Source: Trichococcus alkaliphilus (lineage in GTDB: Bacteria; Bacillota; Bacilli; Lactobacillales; Aerococcaceae). From it: a stretch of DNA of 55,805 nucleotides. The stretch spans positions 1 to 55,805 of the forward strand of contig NZ_PXZT01000017.1 of the NCBI RefSeq assembly GCF_003008695.1, read 5' to 3'. The notes under the pieces are model-generated. The model was not told the origin of the DNA and searched no databases. It worked only from the letters and a program-made list of their open reading frames with translations. Shown here piece after piece: positions 29,190 through 36,991 of this stretch (position 1 is its first letter; each line of letters opens with the position of its first letter). Position numbers and translations under genes: made by a program.

Positions 29190-29615
29190 ATGGCATACCT
29201 GCAAGTCAACGTAGTGACGCCGGATGGCATCGCCTTTCAGCATCGCGCTAAAGCGGTGACCGCCAAGACAACGGACGGCGGCATTACCATCATGCCAAAC
29301 CATACCCCAATCATTGTGCCTTTGGCGATTGCCGATCTGATCGTAACGCGTGTGACCGATGAGTTGGCGCAGAACCATATTGCCGTCAACGGTGGCATCA
29401 TGGAAGTGCGAGACAACATCGTCAACATCATTGCGAACAGTGCGGAACGCGAAAAAGATATCGATATCGACCGTGCTGAAGTCGCGAAAGAACGCGCCGA
29501 AAGACGAATGGTGGAAGCGCGTGACATCAAAAATGAAAAAGAATTCCAACGCGCGAAGATCTCGCTATCGAAAGCCATCAACCGTATCGGCGTCTCGAAG
29601 AACAGATCCAGCTGA
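29190..29615 (+). CDS. atpC: ATP synthase F1 subunit epsilon
   Basis: Rotor subunit of 141 residues that couples gamma to the c-ring and can inhibit ATP hydrolysis. An N-terminal beta-sandwich (VNVVTPDGIAFQHRAKAVTAKTTDGGITIMPNHTPII) precedes a C-terminal helical hairpin (ERAERRMVEARD...). Last gene of the operon. Confidence 0.96.
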   Translation: MAYLQVNVVTPDGIAFQHRAKAVTAKTTDGGITIMPNHTPIIVPLAIADLIVTRVTDELAQNHIAVNGGIMEVRDNIVNIIANSAEREKDIDIDRAEVAKERAERRMVEARDIKNEKEFQRAKISLSKAINRIGVSKNRSS

Positions 29616-29647
29616 AAAAAGAGGCCAGAGATGGCCTCTTTTTTTTG
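29615..29647 (+). terminator. Terminator of the atp operon
   Basis: AAAAAAGAGGCC (29615-29626) pairs with GGCCTC plus T8 (29633-29646). The following 240 bp to the next gene is AT-rich. It holds TGTAAACGATTTTC (29772-29785), a 12-of-14 match to cre that I consider weak. Confidence 0.9.
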
Positions 29648-29889
29648 TAGCCAATTATTTCCTGACAACTAATTAGTGAATGAGATAATATGCACAAATT
29701 ATCTACAGAAATAGCCCGCAATTTCATTTTGATGTATTGTAACATATTATTATACATGATTAGGAAAACAAATGTAAACGATTTTCTTAGTAAATTCTTA
29801 GCAGATGGTCGGATAAAAACGAGCTTCCTGGTTTTTTTTTCACAATATTTATGTTAGTATAGTTTGAGAATATGGGAGGAGTGCGTCGC

Positions 29890-30126
29890 TTGGACATAAC
29901 GATGTTTAACGGTATAATAGTATTGCTATCCCATATGATATTCATTTTCATTTCTTTCTGGTCGATGAAAGCCATCAGATTGGAGAAATGGATAAGGAAG
30001 GGGCACGTACGCGAAGCACGGGTGCTCTATTTCTTTCTGTCGATTGCTTTAGGCTACACAGTAAGTACGTTTCTGCTCGAGTTGGTGACGACTTCGCGGA
30101 ACATCAGTTACTTATTGTTATCATGA
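29890..30126 (+). CDS. DUF1146 small membrane protein (YwzB-like)
   Basis: About 78 residues with two hydrophobic helices (IIVLLSHMIFIFISFWSM; YFFLSIALGYTVSTFLLEL) separated by a basic loop. Length, topology and position between atpC and murA match YwzB of Bacillus (DUF1146), which has no known function. The start is taken as TTG 29890, 9 nt from GGGAGGA; the ATG at 29872 overlaps that site. Confidence 0.82.
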   Translation: MDITMFNGIIVLLSHMIFIFISFWSMKAIRLEKWIRKGHVREARVLYFFLSIALGYTVSTFLLELVTTSRNISYLLLS

Positions 30127-30246
30127 TCCGCTCACGGTTGCGCAAGAGATTGTCACTGTGCGGGCAGGTCAGAGTTCCAGTTTTATCAAATAGTTGCATA
30201 CAAACATACAAATGAAATCACAATTGACTTTCGGAGGGATTTTTTT

Positions 30247-31560
30247 ATGGAAAAAATAATTGTTCGCGGCGGTAACCGTCTTGAAGGAACAGTTAAAGTT
30301 GAAGGCGCAAAAAACGCAGTTTTGCCGATTTTGGCTGCTACACTTTTGGCAAGCGAAGGGCAATCTGTATTGACGAACGTTCCGATACTGTCTGATGTTT
30401 TCACAATGAATAATGTTCTGAAACATCTGAATGTCGGCGTTGAATTTCAAGAAAACAACAACACCATCTTAGCGGATGCATCAAACGACATTAATTTTGA
30501 AGCACCATTTGCTTATGTCAGCAAAATGCGTGCATCGATCGTCGTAATGGGTCCGCTTTTGGCACGTCTGGGGCATGCGCGCATTGCTTTGCCGGGCGGC
30601 TGTGCCATCGGAACACGTCCTATCGACCTTCACCTGAAAGGGTTTGAAGCGATGGGAGCTGACATCAAAATCGAAAATGGTTTTGTTGAAGCAAAAGTCG
30701 ACAGATTAGTCGGCGCACGCATCTACTTGGACTTCCCAAGCGTCGGTGCTACCCAGAACATCATGATGGGTGCTACTTTGGCTGAAGGAACCACTATTAT
30801 CGAAAACGTCGCACGCGAACCTGAAATCGTCGATCTGGCGAATTTCTTGAACCGCATGGGCGCGAAAGTTGTCGGAGCCGGAACAGAAACAATCCGTATC
30901 GAAGGTGTTTCATCCATGAAAGCAACAGAACATTCGATCATCCCAGACCGTATCGAGGCAGGGACATTCATGATCGCGGCTGCAGTCACGAACGGAAATG
31001 TGTTCATTGAAGATGCGATTGCCGAACACAACAAACCGCTGATTTCAAAACTGAAGGAAATGCACGTTGCCTTCCAGGAAGAAGAAAATGGCCTGCGCGT
31101 TATCGGTCCGCGTACTTTGAAAGCGACTGACGTCAAAACGATGCCGCATCCAGGGTTCCCTACAGATATGCAAGCACAAATGACGATTGCGCAATTGGTG
31201 TCCCAAGGTACCAGCACGATGACCGAAACGGTATTCGAAAACCGATTCATGCACTTGGAAGAGATGCGCCGTATGAACGCTGATTTTAAAGTCGAAGGGC
31301 AGACAGTCCTTATTCATGGCAATACAGACTTGCAAGGGGCAGAAGTAGCCGCATCGGATTTACGTGCAGCAGCTGCTTTGATCATCGCTGGTCTTGTTTC
31401 CAAAGGCTATACGCGCGTCACAAACCTATCGCATTTGGATCGCGGTTATTATGAATTCGATAAAAAGCTACAGGCATTAGGGGCTGACGTCGAACGTGTA
31501 ATGGAAGACGAAATGAAGGCTTTCAGCGATTCAGATGTGGAAGCACTTTTTGCAAAATAA
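30247..31560 (+). CDS. murA: UDP-N-acetylglucosamine 1-carboxyvinyltransferase
   Basis: First committed cytoplasmic step of peptidoglycan synthesis: transfers enolpyruvate from PEP to UDP-GlcNAc. Target of fosfomycin. The 437 residues contain the catalytic cysteine (C119) in [18 protein letters not shown], the N-terminal [14 protein letters not shown], and [13 protein letters not shown]. Cys rather than Asp at this site predicts fosfomycin sensitivity of the enzyme. CGGAGGG precedes ATG. Position after the ywzB-like gene suggests the MurAA orthologue. Confidence 0.97.
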   Translation: MEKIIVRGGNRLEGTVKVEGAKNAVLPILAATLLASEGQSVLTNVPILSDVFTMNNVLKHLNVGVEFQENNNTILADASNDINFEAPFAYVSKMRASIVVMGPLLARLGHARIALPGGCAIGTRPIDLHLKGFEAMGADIKIENGFVEAKVDRLVGARIYLDFPSVGATQNIMMGATLAEGTTIIENVAREPEIVDLANFLNRMGAKVVGAGTETIRIEGVSSMKATEHSIIPDRIEAGTFMIAAAVTNGNVFIEDAIAEHNKPLISKLKEMHVAFQEEENGLRVIGPRTLKATDVKTMPHPGFPTDMQAQMTIAQLVSQGTSTMTETVFENRFMHLEEMRRMNADFKVEGQTVLIHGNTDLQGAEVAASDLRAAAALIIAGLVSKGYTRVTNLSHLDRGYYEFDKKLQALGADVERVMEDEMKAFSDSDVEALFAK

Positions 31561-31624
31561 GTCGGACAACTGTCGTCCGCAAGATAGCTATCGCTAAATG
31601 ATGAATGTTTGAGAGGGGAACAAC

Positions 31625-32677
31625 GTGGCCAGAGATATAGGAATCGATTTAGGTACAGCTAACGTACTGATTCACGTTAAAGGGAAAGGTATCGTTTTGA
31701 ATGAGCCTTCCGTCGTAGCAGTAGACACAAAAACCGGAAAAGTTTTAGCAGTTGGGGAAGAAGCCTATATGATGGTCGGGCGTACGCCGGCAAACATCAG
31801 AGTGATCCGTCCGTTGAAAGGCGGCGTCATCGCAGACTTTGACATCACAGAAGCAATGCTGACCCACTTTATTGATCGTTTGAATGTAAAGGGCTTTTTG
31901 ACCAAGCCGAATATTTTGATCTGTTGTCCGACGAACATCACAACGATCGAACAAAAAGCAATCATCCAAGCCGCGGAAAAGAGCGGCGGCAAAAATGTGT
32001 ATCTGGAGGAAGAACCGAAAGTTGCGGCTGTCGGAGCCGGTCTTGACATTTTTCAGCCGAACGGAAACATGGTAATCGATATGGGTGGCGGAACGAGTGA
32101 TATCGCAGTCTTATCATTGGGCGGCATTGTAACGAGCAGCTCGATCAAAACAGCCGGCGATAAACTGGATGCCGACATCATGAACTTCGTAAAAAAGGAA
32201 CACAAATTGTTGATCGGCGAGCGGACAGCTGAAAAGATCAAAATCACGATCGGAACCGCTTTGGAGCCTGAAAAGGAAGAAAAAATGGAAATCCGCGGAC
32301 GTGACATGGTGACGGGCCTTCCGCGCACCATCTACATCACTTCCAAAGAAATATATGAAGCGATGCACGAAACCTTGGTGCTCGTCGTGGAACAAGCGAA
32401 GGAAGTATTGGAAATGACGCCTCCTGAATTGGCTGCGGACATCATCAATACCGGAATCGTTTTGACAGGCGGGGGTGCATTGATCAGCGGAATCGAGAAG
32501 CTTTTCTCGAACGAGTTGAAAGTTCCTGTCTTCGCTGCGGAAAAACCTTTGGATGCTGTTGCATTAGGGACAGGTATCCTCTTGAATAACATCGACCAAA
32601 AGAACCGTCCATCCGGTGGGATTTTCGGATTGTTGGCACGATTGATCCAAAAAACAAAAATCAAAAAAGGAAGATAG
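31625..32677 (+). CDS. mbl: MreB-family rod-shape protein (Mbl-like)
   Basis: Bacterial actin homologue of 350 residues that forms membrane-bound filaments guiding side-wall synthesis. Actin-fold motifs: IGIDLGTANVLIHVKGKG (phosphate 1), VIDMGGGTSDIAVLSLGG (phosphate 2), NTGIVLTGGGALISGIE (adenosine). GTG start behind AGGGG. Placement downstream of murA, rather than in an mreBCD cluster, points to Mbl, though MreB cannot be excluded without alignment. The C-terminus is basic (QKTKIKKGR). Confidence 0.92.
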   Translation: MARDIGIDLGTANVLIHVKGKGIVLNEPSVVAVDTKTGKVLAVGEEAYMMVGRTPANIRVIRPLKGGVIADFDITEAMLTHFIDRLNVKGFLTKPNILICCPTNITTIEQKAIIQAAEKSGGKNVYLEEEPKVAAVGAGLDIFQPNGNMVIDMGGGTSDIAVLSLGGIVTSSSIKTAGDKLDADIMNFVKKEHKLLIGERTAEKIKITIGTALEPEKEEKMEIRGRDMVTGLPRTIYITSKEIYEAMHETLVLVVEQAKEVLEMTPPELAADIINTGIVLTGGGALISGIEKLFSNELKVPVFAAEKPLDAVALGTGILLNNIDQKNRPSGGIFGLLARLIQKTKIKKGR

Positions 32678-32686
32678 GTGATCGCT

Positions 32687-32866
32687 GTGAAATTTGATTT
32701 CAAACCTGTACTGTCAACAGTGATGTGGGTTTTGATTTTCATGTTGATGGCCTTCATCCTGTTCGGAGCCGGTCTGATGGTCGGGTATGGCGTCCTCGGT
32801 GACGGCAATCCGATGTTGGTTTTCAGTAAACAGACCTGGGAACATATCTTCAATTATATCCGTTAA
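32687..32866 (+). CDS. EpuA-like small membrane protein (RNA polymerase-associated family)
   Basis: A 59-residue protein with one hydrophobic helix (VLSTVMWVLIFMLMAFILFGAGLMVGYGVLG) and the C-terminal WEHIFNYI. It matches the short EpuA family that databases label DNA-directed RNA polymerase subunit beta, found downstream of murA or mbl in streptococci and enterococci. The label is misleading, because the protein is a membrane peptide. The GTG at 32687 follows AGGTGATC, an excellent anti-SD match; GTG 32678 abuts the mbl stop and is the alternative. Confidence 0.8.
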   Translation: MKFDFKPVLSTVMWVLIFMLMAFILFGAGLMVGYGVLGDGNPMLVFSKQTWEHIFNYIR

Positions 32867-32871
32867 GCAAA

Positions 32872-32920
32872 CAAGAAAGGCAGACTGGAGCGATTACGTT
32901 CCGTCTGCCTTTCTTGTTTT
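32872..32920 (+). terminator. Terminator of the murA-mbl region
   Basis: A perfect 14-bp stem CAAGAAAGGCAGAC (32872-32885) with GTCTGCCTTTCTTG (32903-32916), then T4. Confidence 0.85.
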
Positions 32921-32975
32921 TTTGAATAGGTTCGAGTGGGTGGGGGTTCGGTTTATTTCTTTCTCATTCATTTGC

Positions 32976-33130
32976 TGTGCTCCGGTGGGCGAAGGCTTCA
33001 CCAGAGCACAGACGCAATTTGGCGAGCGAACTCCTGCGAGGATGGCCTCGCAGGAGTTCGCCCCGATATCAACTAGTCTCCTCCGGCAAGCGGATGCCTT
33101 GCCGGAGCTGGGGATCGTTTCCGCAGTTGT
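32976..33130. repeat. Hairpin repeat array, family B (three units)
   Basis: Units start at 32980, 33031 and 33081 (spacing 51 and 50). Unit 1: TGTGCTC plus GGTG pair with CACC plus GAGCACA (32976-33010). Unit 2: a perfect 15-bp stem CGAACTCCTGCGAGG/CCTCGCAGGAGTTCG (33027-33060). Unit 3: a perfect 10-bp stem CTCCGGCAAG/CTTGCCGGAG (33081-33107). It lies between convergent transcription units, after the mbl-side terminator. Stems are kept although sequences vary, which suggests compensatory change. Confidence 0.78.
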
Positions 33131-33195
33131 GTTCAGGGGGAAAGCGGAAAAGGCCACATCCTGGCTGCCCAAGCACCACAAAATAACTCCAAAAT

Positions 33196-33245
33196 AAAAA
33201 GCGAAGACAATCAGCATCACTCTGCTGGTCGCCTTCGCTTTTTTC
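33196..33245. terminator. Bidirectional terminator next to clpP
   Basis: Outer arms AAAAAGCGAAG (33196-33206) and CTTCGCTTTTT (33233-33243), inner arms CAGCA/TGCTG. It serves clpP on the minus strand and stops plus-strand read-through. Confidence 0.9.
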
Positions 33246-33253
33246 GTATATTT

Positions 33254-33847
33254 TTATTTCAATGATTTTGAGTTGACCATGACTTCGTCGATCAAACCGT
33301 AATCTTTGGCTTGTTGGGCTGTCATGTAGTTGTCGCGATCGGTATCGCGTTCGATGATTTCCATCGGTTGTCCTGTGCGTTCCGCCAAAATTTTGTTCAA
33401 GCGTTCGCGGGTCTGCAGGATGTGGCGGGCTGCGATTTCGATTTCGGTTGCTTGACCTTGTGCGCCGCCAAGCGGTTGGTGGATCATGATCTCAGCATTC
33501 GGCAATGCGAAACGTTTGCCTTTTTCACCGGCAGTCAGCAAGAAGCTGCCCATGGATGCTGCCATACCCATTGCGATGGTCTGAACGTCGGCTTTGATGA
33601 AGTTCATTGTATCGAAGATGGCCAAACCGGCAGAGACGCTGCCGCCTGGAGAGTTGATGTAGATGTAGATATCTTTTTCTGAATCTTGTGCATCCAAGAA
33701 TAGTAATTGGGCGATGACCGAGTTTGCCGTATAATCGTCGATCGGGCCGCTCAACATGATGATGCGATCCTTCAGAAGACGGGAATAAATATCATACGCA
33801 CGTTCACCACGGGATGATTGTTCGATTACTGTAGGGATTAAATTCAT
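33254..33847 (-). CDS. clpP: ATP-dependent Clp protease proteolytic subunit
   Basis: Tetradecameric cytoplasmic serine protease working with Clp ATPases in protein quality control and regulated proteolysis. Catalytic triad visible: S98 in [12 protein letters not shown]123 in MIHQPLGG, D172 in RDTDRDNYM. The 197 residues are the usual length. GAGGAAACA precedes ATG. The sigma-A promoter overlaps CtsR operators (33900-33943), so heat-shock induction by relief of CtsR repression is predicted. Confidence 0.98.
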   Translation of the reverse strand: MNLIPTVIEQSSRGERAYDIYSRLLKDRIIMLSGPIDDYTANSVIAQLLFLDAQDSEKDIYIYINSPGGSVSAGLAIFDTMNFIKADVQTIAMGMAASMGSFLLTAGEKGKRFALPNAEIMIHQPLGGAQGQATEIEIAARHILQTRERLNKILAERTGQPMEIIERDTDRDNYMTAQQAKDYGLIDEVMVNSKSLK

Positions 33848-33899
33848 ATATGTTTCCTCCTCGTTCGTTTTGAATGAACAGTTTTTCTTTACAAGGTTT

Positions 33900-33943
33900 A
33901 TTTTAACTCATTGGTCAGAAAAGGTCAATTGTAATGTTTGACC
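33900..33943 (-). promoter_or_regulatory. clpP promoter with overlapping CtsR operator
   Basis: Minus-strand promoter TTGACC (complement of 33923-33928), a 17-bp spacer and TAAAAT (complement of 33900-33905). On the plus strand GGTCAGAAAAGGTCAAT (33913-33929) matches the CtsR heptad direct repeat GGTCAAANANGGTCAAA at all but two defined positions. An inverted third heptad, TTTGACC, follows at 33937-33943. CtsR binding would block the -35. Confidence 0.8.
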
Positions 33944-34062
33944 TTTAGCCTCGCGTTTTCTGGTGAAATATACCTTAGTCAATCATATCGTTTCAGTCAG
34001 CAAATGTCCAAAAATAGATTTTGAAAATGCAGATCAGATTCAGGGTGAGGCAAGAAGGAAAT

Positions 34063-34097
34063 AAAAAAAATCTCCGCTTCCGCTTGGGAAAGGAGAT
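34063..34097 (-). terminator. Terminator of the tRNA-Arg gene
   Basis: Minus-strand ATCTCC/GGAGAT arms (34070-34097), with further TTTCC/GGAA pairing inside, followed by a T8 run (complement of about 34063-34070). Confidence 0.75.
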
Positions 34098-34155
34098 CTT
34101 TTGCATTTGTTTTGCATTTAAAGTCCGAAAACGTTGATGCATCAATAAAATAGTA

Positions 34156-34227
34156 CGTCTCCTGAGGGAATCGAACCCCCATCTCAAGAACCGGAATCTT
34201 ACGTGATATCCATTACACCAAGGAGAC
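34156..34227 (-). tRNA. tRNA-Arg (anticodon CCG)
   Basis: 72 nt without an encoded CCA end. The acceptor stem GTCTCCT pairs with AGGAGAC, followed by discriminator G. The T-loop contains GGTTCGATTCC. The anticodon arm TAAGA-TTCCGGT-TCTTG places CCG at positions 34-36, reading CGG arginine codons. It is a single-gene unit with a terminator about 60 nt downstream. Confidence 0.93.
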
Positions 34228-34386
34228 AAGCAACATCAAAAATTATAACCCATAGCGTGAAAGATAGCAAGAGGAAAATTAAATCCCGAACCGCACGATG
34301 GTTTTGGCTCTTAGTCTACTTTGCAGAACCTCTAAGGTCCTGTCAGAACAACAGTCCCATTCCTCCTTAAATTAACTTCCTAACAT

Positions 34387-34424
34387 TGAAAACGATTTCA
34401 ATAAAAGCCTGTGTGTGATAAAAT
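34387..34424 (+). promoter_or_regulatory. rpoN promoter with a perfect cre site
   Basis: TGAAAACGATTTCA (34387-34400) fits the CcpA cre consensus TGWAANCGNTNWCA at every position and is a palindrome. It overlaps the -35 TTTCAA (34396-34401), which is spaced 17 bp from TAAAAT (34419-34424). Repression of rpoN by CcpA in rich sugar is predicted. The 34228-34386 stretch shows no gene. Confidence 0.7.
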
Positions 34425-34452
34425 GATTCTGAAAAGGTGAGGAGGGATTAGC

Positions 34453-35547
34453 GTGTCGGTTATGCCAAGTATGCATATGGATAAGGAAAGCTTGGAGGAA
34501 TCGCTGAGGCTGGTGGGATACGACAATGAAGAATTGTTCGCTTATTTTCAACAAAAAGCGTTAGGCAATCCTTTGATTGAAGTGAAAATCAATAAAGAAT
34601 TCGATGAACGCGCTGTAAAAGAAAAAACGGTAGTGTATAAGCCGGATAAAGATGATTCGATGGACACGGTTTCCGCTATGGATCAGGTCTTTGAAGAAGT
34701 GCCGGCGTTGGATACATTCTTATTGGAACAAATCTATGCAAATATGCGGGACACGCCCTTGCGCGACTTGGTTTTATTTTTGGTGGCATTCATCAATCCG
34801 GAGGGGTACGTCACTATCGATCTGGATGAAGCCGCGGAACAGAAGGGTGTCGAACCGATCGTGATGCTGGATGCGTTGACGCTGCTGCATCAATTGGATC
34901 CCCCTGGTATCGGGGCCCGAAATCTGCAGGAATGTCTGATGCTGCAAACGGAACGCGATGAATATGCGCCGGAAATAGCCTATTATATTCTGGAGAATTA
35001 CTTTACGGCTTTCAGTGACAAAAACTGGCAAGCAATTGCGGACGAGATGGATGTGGAACTGACTGACGTGAAGGCGGTATTTGAGTATGCCCAAACCTTG
35101 GACCCGACACCTGGATCAGCATTCGGCGATAACAGCATTTCATTGCCCAGGCCGGATCTTTACCTACAACTGGTGGATGGGCATCTGACAGTGAAATACA
35201 ATGAGTGGGCTTCTCCTTTCATTGTTTTCCAAAAAGAATATTATGAAGAGATGATGCAGCACGAAGATGAGGATGTGCAACAATTTCTGGCAGCGAAGAA
35301 AACGGAGTGGGAGCAACTGCGGTCGGCAGTTGCATTCAGAAAAGAGTTGTTACTTGCAGCGGGAGAATTGATCTGCGGTTTGCAGAAAGGCTTTTTCCTT
35401 GAAGGCCAGGAATTGGAGCCGCTCGATGTGACACGTTTGGCAGAAGATTTGGCGGTCCCGGTGACTGTTATGCGCGAAGAAATATTGGAGAAAACGATTG
35501 AAACGGACCGCGGGACATTTTTGTTGCACCAGTTATGCGGTGAATAG
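34453..35547 (+). CDS. rpoN: RNA polymerase sigma-54 factor, C-terminally truncated
   Basis: A 364-residue sigma-54 protein. The core-binding region is clear: LDPPGIGARNLQECLMLQ near residue 150 and AQTLDPTPGSAFGDNSI near 217. Functional sigma-54 proteins of Firmicutes are about 430-460 residues and end in the RpoN box (ARRTVAKYRE), which reads the -24 promoter element. This frame stops at LLHQLCGE, before that domain. The N-terminal region I is also atypical, without the usual glutamine-rich start. Decayed remains of the missing domain follow (35550-35699). The product could bind core polymerase but should not recognise -24/-12 promoters. No sigma-54 activator gene is in the window. GGAGGG precedes GTG 34453. 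Confidence 0.88.
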   Translation: MSVMPSMHMDKESLEESLRLVGYDNEELFAYFQQKALGNPLIEVKINKEFDERAVKEKTVVYKPDKDDSMDTVSAMDQVFEEVPALDTFLLEQIYANMRDTPLRDLVLFLVAFINPEGYVTIDLDEAAEQKGVEPIVMLDALTLLHQLDPPGIGARNLQECLMLQTERDEYAPEIAYYILENYFTAFSDKNWQAIADEMDVELTDVKAVFEYAQTLDPTPGSAFGDNSISLPRPDLYLQLVDGHLTVKYNEWASPFIVFQKEYYEEMMQHEDEDVQQFLAAKKTEWEQLRSAVAFRKELLLAAGELICGLQKGFFLEGQELEPLDVTRLAEDLAVPVTVMREEILEKTIETDRGTFLLHQLCGE

Positions 35548-35549
35548 GC

Positions 35550-35699
35550 TGTGAATCGACAATAATAAATGAAAAAGATGCGAAACGCTAAACAATAACG
35601 GGACGATTTTCGACCCTTATCAAAAAGTTGCTGTATCAAGGTTTTCTGAAAGCGTACGTCTAAAAGGCAATCGGATTATAGGTTACTCGTGATATATTG
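35550..35699 (+). pseudogene. Decayed 3' end of rpoN (RpoN-box remnant)
   Basis: In frame +2 relative to rpoN the sequence reads IINEKDAKR, then (after a stop) STLIKKLLYQGFLKA, then KAIGL and VTRDI, with stops or indels between them. This follows the order of a sigma-54 C-terminus: a helix with II.EEDAKRPLSD, a helix ending QG, ARRTVAKYRKAIGL, then a terminal VTR-type tail. The RRTVAKYR core itself is damaged. Three in-frame stops make a single sequencing error an unlikely cause. The match is by eye. Confidence 0.55.
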
Positions 35700-35743
35700 A
35701 ACGAATCTATTTTGAGGGAAATCGAATTTATTTGCCAAAACGC

Positions 35744-35772
35744 TTGAAACGTCTAGTGTTTACTGTTAAAAT
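35744..35772 (+). promoter_or_regulatory. Promoter of the cggR-gap operon
   Basis: TTGAAA (35744-35749), a 17-bp spacer and TAAAAT (35767-35772), a strong sigma-A type promoter. I could not identify a convincing CggR operator (CGGGAC...TGTC repeats) beside it. Confidence 0.75.
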
Positions 35773-35786
35773 GATGAAGTAAAGAC

Positions 35787-35837
35787 GAGGGAGAATAGAC
35801 GGATGCAAAAATTATTTGCAGTCCTATTCCATCTCTC
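35787..35837 (+). other. Long hairpin at the 5' end of the cggR-gap mRNA
   Basis: Three stacked stems: GAGGGA/TCTCTC (35787-35792/35832-35837), GAATAG/CTATTC (35793-35798/35824-35829) and TGCAAA/TTTGCA (35804-35809/35815-35820). It begins about 8 nt after the expected transcription start and has no T-run, so it is more likely a 5' stability or binding element than a terminator. Confidence 0.55.
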
Positions 35838-35914
35838 CTGATATGAAATAAACGAGGACCGCCTAAGATTGCAGCGGGGCGAAAAGCGTCCACGTGCAAA
35901 TGAAGAGGGTTTTT

Positions 35915-36952
35915 ATGGAAGAGTCTATTTCGGTCTTGCAGCAAATAGTCCCGGACATTATGTCAGTCCTTCAAAATCGTTACCATATCATGCGTAATAT
36001 CCAAATGTATGCTCCAGTGGGAAGACGCGTCCTGGCCGATAAAGTTTCCTTATCAGAAAGAACTTTGCGGACTGAGACAGATTTTTTGCGGAAACAAGGT
36101 CTTCTTTCCAGTTCGAAGAACGGGATGGAATTGACTGAGGAAGGCGAAGATATCTTTCGTCAACTGGAAAGGTTCATGCGGTTATTGCTGAATATGAATG
36201 CGAAAGAAAAGGCGTTAGCGGATTATCTGAACATTCAGTTTTGTAGGATTGTTTCTGGCGATAGTGATGAAGATGCATCCGTTTTGGATGAAATCGGAAA
36301 AACTGCAGCCAAAGAATTGCATGCGTTATTGCCGGCAGGCGAATTTATCGTTGCTGTTGCTGGTGGAAGTACAATGGCACAGGCTGCCGAACATTTTTCA
36401 CCCGAATTGTCACATAACAGGGAGTTCATTTTTGTCCCGACACGAGGCGGTTTAGGCGAATCTATGTCGATACAGGCCAACAGTGTCAGCGATCGTATGG
36501 CGCAATTGGTCGGCGGTGAGAACATGGCACTTTTCGTTCCCGATAATTTGAGCGATAAAGCTTATGCATCCATGAAATCCGAGCCATCAATCAAACATAC
36601 TTTATCCGTCATGAAAAAGGCAAACTGCTTGTTATATAGTATCGGTAATGCTAAAGTAATGATGGAAAGACGCAGGATGTCGCACGGGTTGATTTCGTCC
36701 CTGGAAGCGCATAATGCGGTAGGTGAAGCCTTTGGTTGTTACTTCAATGAGAACGGTGAAATCGTCTATCGATTGTCCCGGTTCGGACTCCAGATTGAAG
36801 ATATCGAAAAGATCCCGTACGCAATGGCCATTGCAGGGGGAAGCACGAAAGCCAAGGCTATTAAAGCGTTCATGAAATATGCCCCGCATCAAACATGGCT
36901 GATTACGGATGAGGGCGCAGCTAATCTGATTTTAAAAGGGGTAACCCTTTAA
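35915..36952 (+). CDS. cggR: Central glycolytic genes regulator CggR
   Basis: SorC/DeoR-type repressor of 345 residues that senses fructose-1,6-bisphosphate and controls its own operon (gap, pgk, tpi, pgm). An N-terminal winged helix-turn-helix lies at about residues 20-80 (GRRVLADKVSLSERTLRTETDFLRKQGLL). A sugar-phosphate-binding domain follows (VAVAGGSTMAQAA, FVPTRGGLGE, YAMAIAGGSTKAKAIKAFMKYAPHQTWLITDEGAA). GTG 35894 and ATG 35900 are also in frame, but ATG 35915 has AAGAGGG 5 nt upstream and gives an N-terminus aligning with Bacillus CggR. It is the first gene of the glycolytic operon. Confidence 0.95.
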   Translation: MEESISVLQQIVPDIMSVLQNRYHIMRNIQMYAPVGRRVLADKVSLSERTLRTETDFLRKQGLLSSSKNGMELTEEGEDIFRQLERFMRLLLNMNAKEKALADYLNIQFCRIVSGDSDEDASVLDEIGKTAAKELHALLPAGEFIVAVAGGSTMAQAAEHFSPELSHNREFIFVPTRGGLGESMSIQANSVSDRMAQLVGGENMALFVPDNLSDKAYASMKSEPSIKHTLSVMKKANCLLYSIGNAKVMMERRRMSHGLISSLEAHNAVGEAFGCYFNENGEIVYRLSRFGLQIEDIEKIPYAMAIAGGSTKAKAIKAFMKYAPHQTWLITDEGAANLILKGVTL

Positions 36953-36991
36953 AATAAAAATTTTGACTTATCCTAAGGAGGAAATCTCAGT

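Noticed and set aside
29772-29785. cre site upstream of the ywzB-like gene
   Set aside because: TGTAAACGATTTTC misses the terminal CA of the consensus, and no clear promoter is tied to it.
32787-33197. A 136-codon open frame through the 32976-33130 repeat array
   Set aside because: It starts inside the epuA-like gene, has no ribosome site, and runs through non-coding hairpins and a terminator; composition is not protein-like.
34453-35699. rpoN truncation as a simple sequencing error
   Set aside because: Several stops, frame changes and missing residues occur in the downstream remnant, so one base error would not restore an intact protein.
35953-35966. CggR operator inside cggR (CGGACATTATGTC)
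   Set aside because: It resembles the CGGGAC...TGTC motif but with wrong spacing, single copy, and within the coding sequence.
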